NCBI GenBank assembly: GCA_017984635.1
Contig: JAGNZC010000014.1
Location: 1 to 62,316, forward strand
DNA length: 62,316 nucleotides
Source of the DNA: Crocinitomicaceae bacterium
GTDB lineage: Bacteria > Bacteroidota > Bacteroidia > Flavobacteriales_D > Crocinitomicaceae
Reading direction: 5' to 3'
The notes under the pieces were generated by a model, which was not told the origin of the DNA, did not search any database, and saw nothing but the letters and a program-made list of their open reading frames with translations. The position numbers were made by a program, and so were the translations under genes. Position 1 is the stretch's first letter. Each line of letters starts with the position of its first letter. This document shows, piece by piece, positions 60,530 to 62,316 of the stretch.

Positions 60530-62316
60530 TTATCTATTTAAGTAGATATATCCTACTCTATTTTTACTCACTCCATCGGCTGTTTTGTATTCTATTACAT
60601 AGAAATACGTTCCAACTGGTAACTGTTCTCCTTGACTAATCGTTATTCTTCCTTCTGAAGTTCCACGGAAGAATTGATTATTTTGTCCATATCCGTCCAC
60701 TTCGTAAACTGCTACTCCCCAACGGTTATAAATTGAAACCGTATTGTTCGGGAATTTCTCGATGTTTCTGATGACAAATACATCATTATCATTGTCTCCA
60801 TTAGGAGAAACCGCTTGATAAGGCTCCAAATCATCATCAGAATCAGAATAGGTATTCTCTTCTAAATAATCTGGAATACCGTCACCGTCAGAATCAAATG
60901 GTTGATTAGGATTTGGCCCTTGCTCATTGCCATTTGTTTGTCCATCTCCATCACAATCCCCATTCAAGAAGAACTCAGTTTGCGGCATTGTGATTGAAGT
61001 AAAGTCAAAGTCACATGGATCTGTAGGATCTGTTCCGTCTATCACTTCTTGCGCATCTGAAACCCCATCTCCGTCAGAATCCAAATCTAAGTAGTCTGGT
61101 GTGCCGTCTCCATCCGTATCAACTGGATTCATTGGGTCTACGCCTGCTTCTACTGAGTCTAAAATTCCATCGCCATCAGAATCCACGTCTTGATAATCTG
61201 GCGTACCATCTCCATCTGTATCTACTGGTGTAGCTGGGTTTGCTCCTGCTTCAACTGAATCTGGAATACCATCGTTATCTGAATCTAAATCTTGATAATC
61301 TGGCGTACCGTCTCCGTCAGTATCAACTGGTGTAGCTGGGTTTGCTCCTGCTTCTACTGAATCTGGAATACCATCGTTATCTGAATCTAAATCTTGATAA
61401 TCTGGTGTACCGTCTCCGTCCGTATCTACTGGTGTCGCTGGATTTGCTCCTGCTTCAACTGAATCTGGAATACCGTCGTTATCTGAATCTAAATCTTGAT
61501 AATCTGGTGTACCGTCTCCGTCCGTATCTACTGGTGTCGCTGGGTTTGCTCCTGCTTCTACTGAATCTGGAATACCGTCGTTATCTGAATCTAAATCTTG
61601 ATAATCTGGCGTACCGTCTCCGTCCGTATCTACTGGTGTCGCTGGATTTGCTCCTGCTTCCACTGAATCTGGAATACCGTCGTTATCTGAATCTAAATCT
61701 TGATAATCTGGTGTACCGTCTCCGTCCGTATCTACTGGTGTCGCTGGGTTTGCTCCTGCTTCTACTGAATCTGGAATACCGTCGTTATCTGAATCTAAAT
61801 CTTGATAATCTGGCGTACCGTCTCCGTCCGTATCTACTGGTGTCGCTGGATTTGCTCCTGCTTCCACTGAATCTGGAATACCGTCGTTATCTGAATCTAA
61901 ATCTTGATAATCTGGCGTACCGTCTCCGTCCGTATCTACTGGTGTCGCTGGATTTGCTCCTGCTTCTACTGAATCTGGAATACCATCGTTATCTGAATCT
62001 AAATCTTGATAATCTGGTGTGCCGTCTCCATCCGTATCTACTGGTGTAGCTGGGTTTGCTCCTGCTTCCACTGAATCTGGAATACCGTCGCCATCTGAAT
62101 CTGCATCCAAGTAGTTTGGTGTTCCGTCACCGTCTGTATCGGTTGGTGTACATGGTGCTGTTCCTGAACAACCTGCATCTTCAACTGAGTCTGGAATACC
62201 GTCTCCGTCACTGTCTGTGTCTAAGTAATCTGGTGTACCATCGCCATCCGTGTCAACTGGTGTTGCTCCGTTGGTTCCTTTCTCAATTGTATCTGGAATA
62301 CCATCACCATCTGAAT
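60530..62316 (-). CDS. Large repeat-rich adhesin-like protein with type B T9SS sorting domain; 5' end outside window
   Basis: The frame is open to the right edge, so the gene is truncated. Visible from N to C: aspartate-rich calcium-type repeats (DSDGDGIPD pattern, thrombospondin type 3-like) of 34 residues each, with eight identical copies in the middle. Two variant units and a link follow, then a gliding-motility-associated type B sorting domain (SPNGDNDNDVF ... IYNRWGVAVYE ... LPVGTYFYVIEYK). It would be exported by T9SS and act at the surface. The aspartate repeats likely bind Ca2+ and stiffen the stalk. Its operon holds the PorP/SprF-like and OmpA-family genes. Confidence 0.88.
   Translation of the reverse strand, partial: SDGDGIPDTIEKGTNGATPVDTDGDGTPDYLDTDSDGDGIPDSVEDAGCSGTAPCTPTDTDGDGTPNYLDADSDGDGIPDSVEAGANPATPVDTDGDGTPDYQDLDSDNDGIPDSVEAGANPATPVDTDGDGTPDYQDLDSDNDGIPDSVEAGANPATPVDTDGDGTPDYQDLDSDNDGIPDSVEAGANPATPVDTDGDGTPDYQDLDSDNDGIPDSVEAGANPATPVDTDGDGTPDYQDLDSDNDGIPDSVEAGANPATPVDTDGDGTPDYQDLDSDNDGIPDSVEAGANPATPVDTDGDGTPDYQDLDSDNDGIPDSVEAGANPATPVDTDGDGTPDYQDLDSDNDGIPDSVEAGANPATPVDTDGDGTPDYQDVDSDGDGILDSVEAGVDPMNPVDTDGDGTPDYLDLDSDGDGVSDAQEVIDGTDPTDPCDFDFTSITMPQTEFFLNGDCDGDGQTNGNEQGPNPNQPFDSDGDGIPDYLEENTYSDSDDDLEPYQAVSPNGDNDNDVFVIRNIEKFPNNTVSIYNRWGVAVYEVDGYGQNNQFFRGTSEGRITISQGEQLPVGTYFYVIEYKTADGVSKNRVGYIYLNR
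61189..62106 (-). repeat. Tandem array of 102-bp units
   Basis: Nine units of exactly 102 bases run here, marked by CTTGATAATCTGG starts at 61189, 61291, 61393, 61495, 61597, 61699, 61801, 61903 and 62005. They encode a 34-residue aspartate-rich unit each. Differences between units are few and mostly silent. Within the array, 61495-61698 and 61699-61902 are identical 204-base blocks. Confidence 0.92.

Noticed and set aside
61342..62049. Plus-strand 235-codon leucine/arginine-rich frame over the repeats
   Set aside because: It is the antisense shadow of the 102-base units: the unit length is a multiple of three and has no stop in that frame. It has no start context, and the minus-strand frame has a clear T9SS domain.
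61189..62106. CRISPR-like array of regular repeats
   Set aside because: The units are contiguous with no unique spacers and are coding; repeat unit is 102 bases of aspartate-rich protein.

Overview
The window comes from an AT-rich genome of the phylum Bacteroidota, most likely order Flavobacteriales. The evidence is TAnnTTTG-type -7 promoter boxes, type IX secretion (T9SS) sorting domains of type A and type B, a PorP/SprF-like and OmpA-like pair, a DUF6428-containing ars operon, and a complete flexirubin-type (aryl polyene plus dialkylresorcinol) pigment cluster. A family such as Crocinitomicaceae (Fluviicola-like) would fit, but that is a guess from gene content. No rRNA, tRNA or CRISPR array was seen.

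Positions 1-4150 look like an accessory, defence-type island. It starts with the 3' part of an MmeI-like fused restriction-methylation enzyme and a coupled coiled-coil protein of unknown function. Next come a 33-codon stub resembling the N terminus of Abi_2 abortive-infection proteins, a GHKL ATPase with its own -7 box-preceded STAS-like partner, a terminator, a GIY-YIG nuclease stub and a DUF1059 protein. Positions 4200-12820 are mostly housekeeping and stress genes: a small membrane protein, thioredoxin, a PadR regulator with a membrane protein carrying two HWP motifs, an arsenic operon (arsR, DUF6428, arsC-like, acr3), a short-chain dehydrogenase, a LamG/T9SS surface protein and a DUF3109 protein. 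Positions 12870-19100 hold nrdB-nrdA, followed by a repeated copy of the nrdA 3' end, then a ComF-type phosphoribosyltransferase, a DAO-type oxidoreductase and a bacilliredoxin.

Positions 19116-53730 hold the pigment cluster. A minus-strand operon (27626 down to 19116) carries darA and darB (dialkylresorcinol core), a BtrH-like protein, an ABC exporter and an ACP-KS-chain-length-factor triad. A second minus-strand operon (41240 down to 28909) carries an O-methyltransferase, tyrosine ammonia-lyase, ketoreductase, several ketosynthases and KS-like partners, two ACPs, two hotdog dehydratases, a thioesterase, an acyltransferase, a deacetylase and LolA. A plus-strand unit (41373-49537) carries two CrtI-like flavoproteins flanking a 1269-residue MMPL/acyltransferase/methyltransferase fusion, and a halogenase-like flavoprotein. 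A last block (49539-53730) carries a secreted unknown, a CoA-ligase-like enzyme, an Ntn acyltransferase/hydrolase and a phosphopantetheinyl transferase. Working together: tyrosine is deaminated to 4-coumarate, activated, loaded on ACP and extended by the KS/CLF, KR and DH set into an aryl polyene. DarA and DarB build the resorcinol, tailoring enzymes methylate, halogenate or hydroxylate, and the LolA, MMPL and ABC parts handle the product at the envelope.

Positions 53713-62316 carry an esterase, a glycosyltransferase, a TPR protein with a LuxR-like C terminus, and a T9SS-type surface locus: an OmpA-family protein, a PorP/SprF-like protein and the 3' part of a large adhesin-like gene with 102-bp tandem repeats that runs off the right edge.
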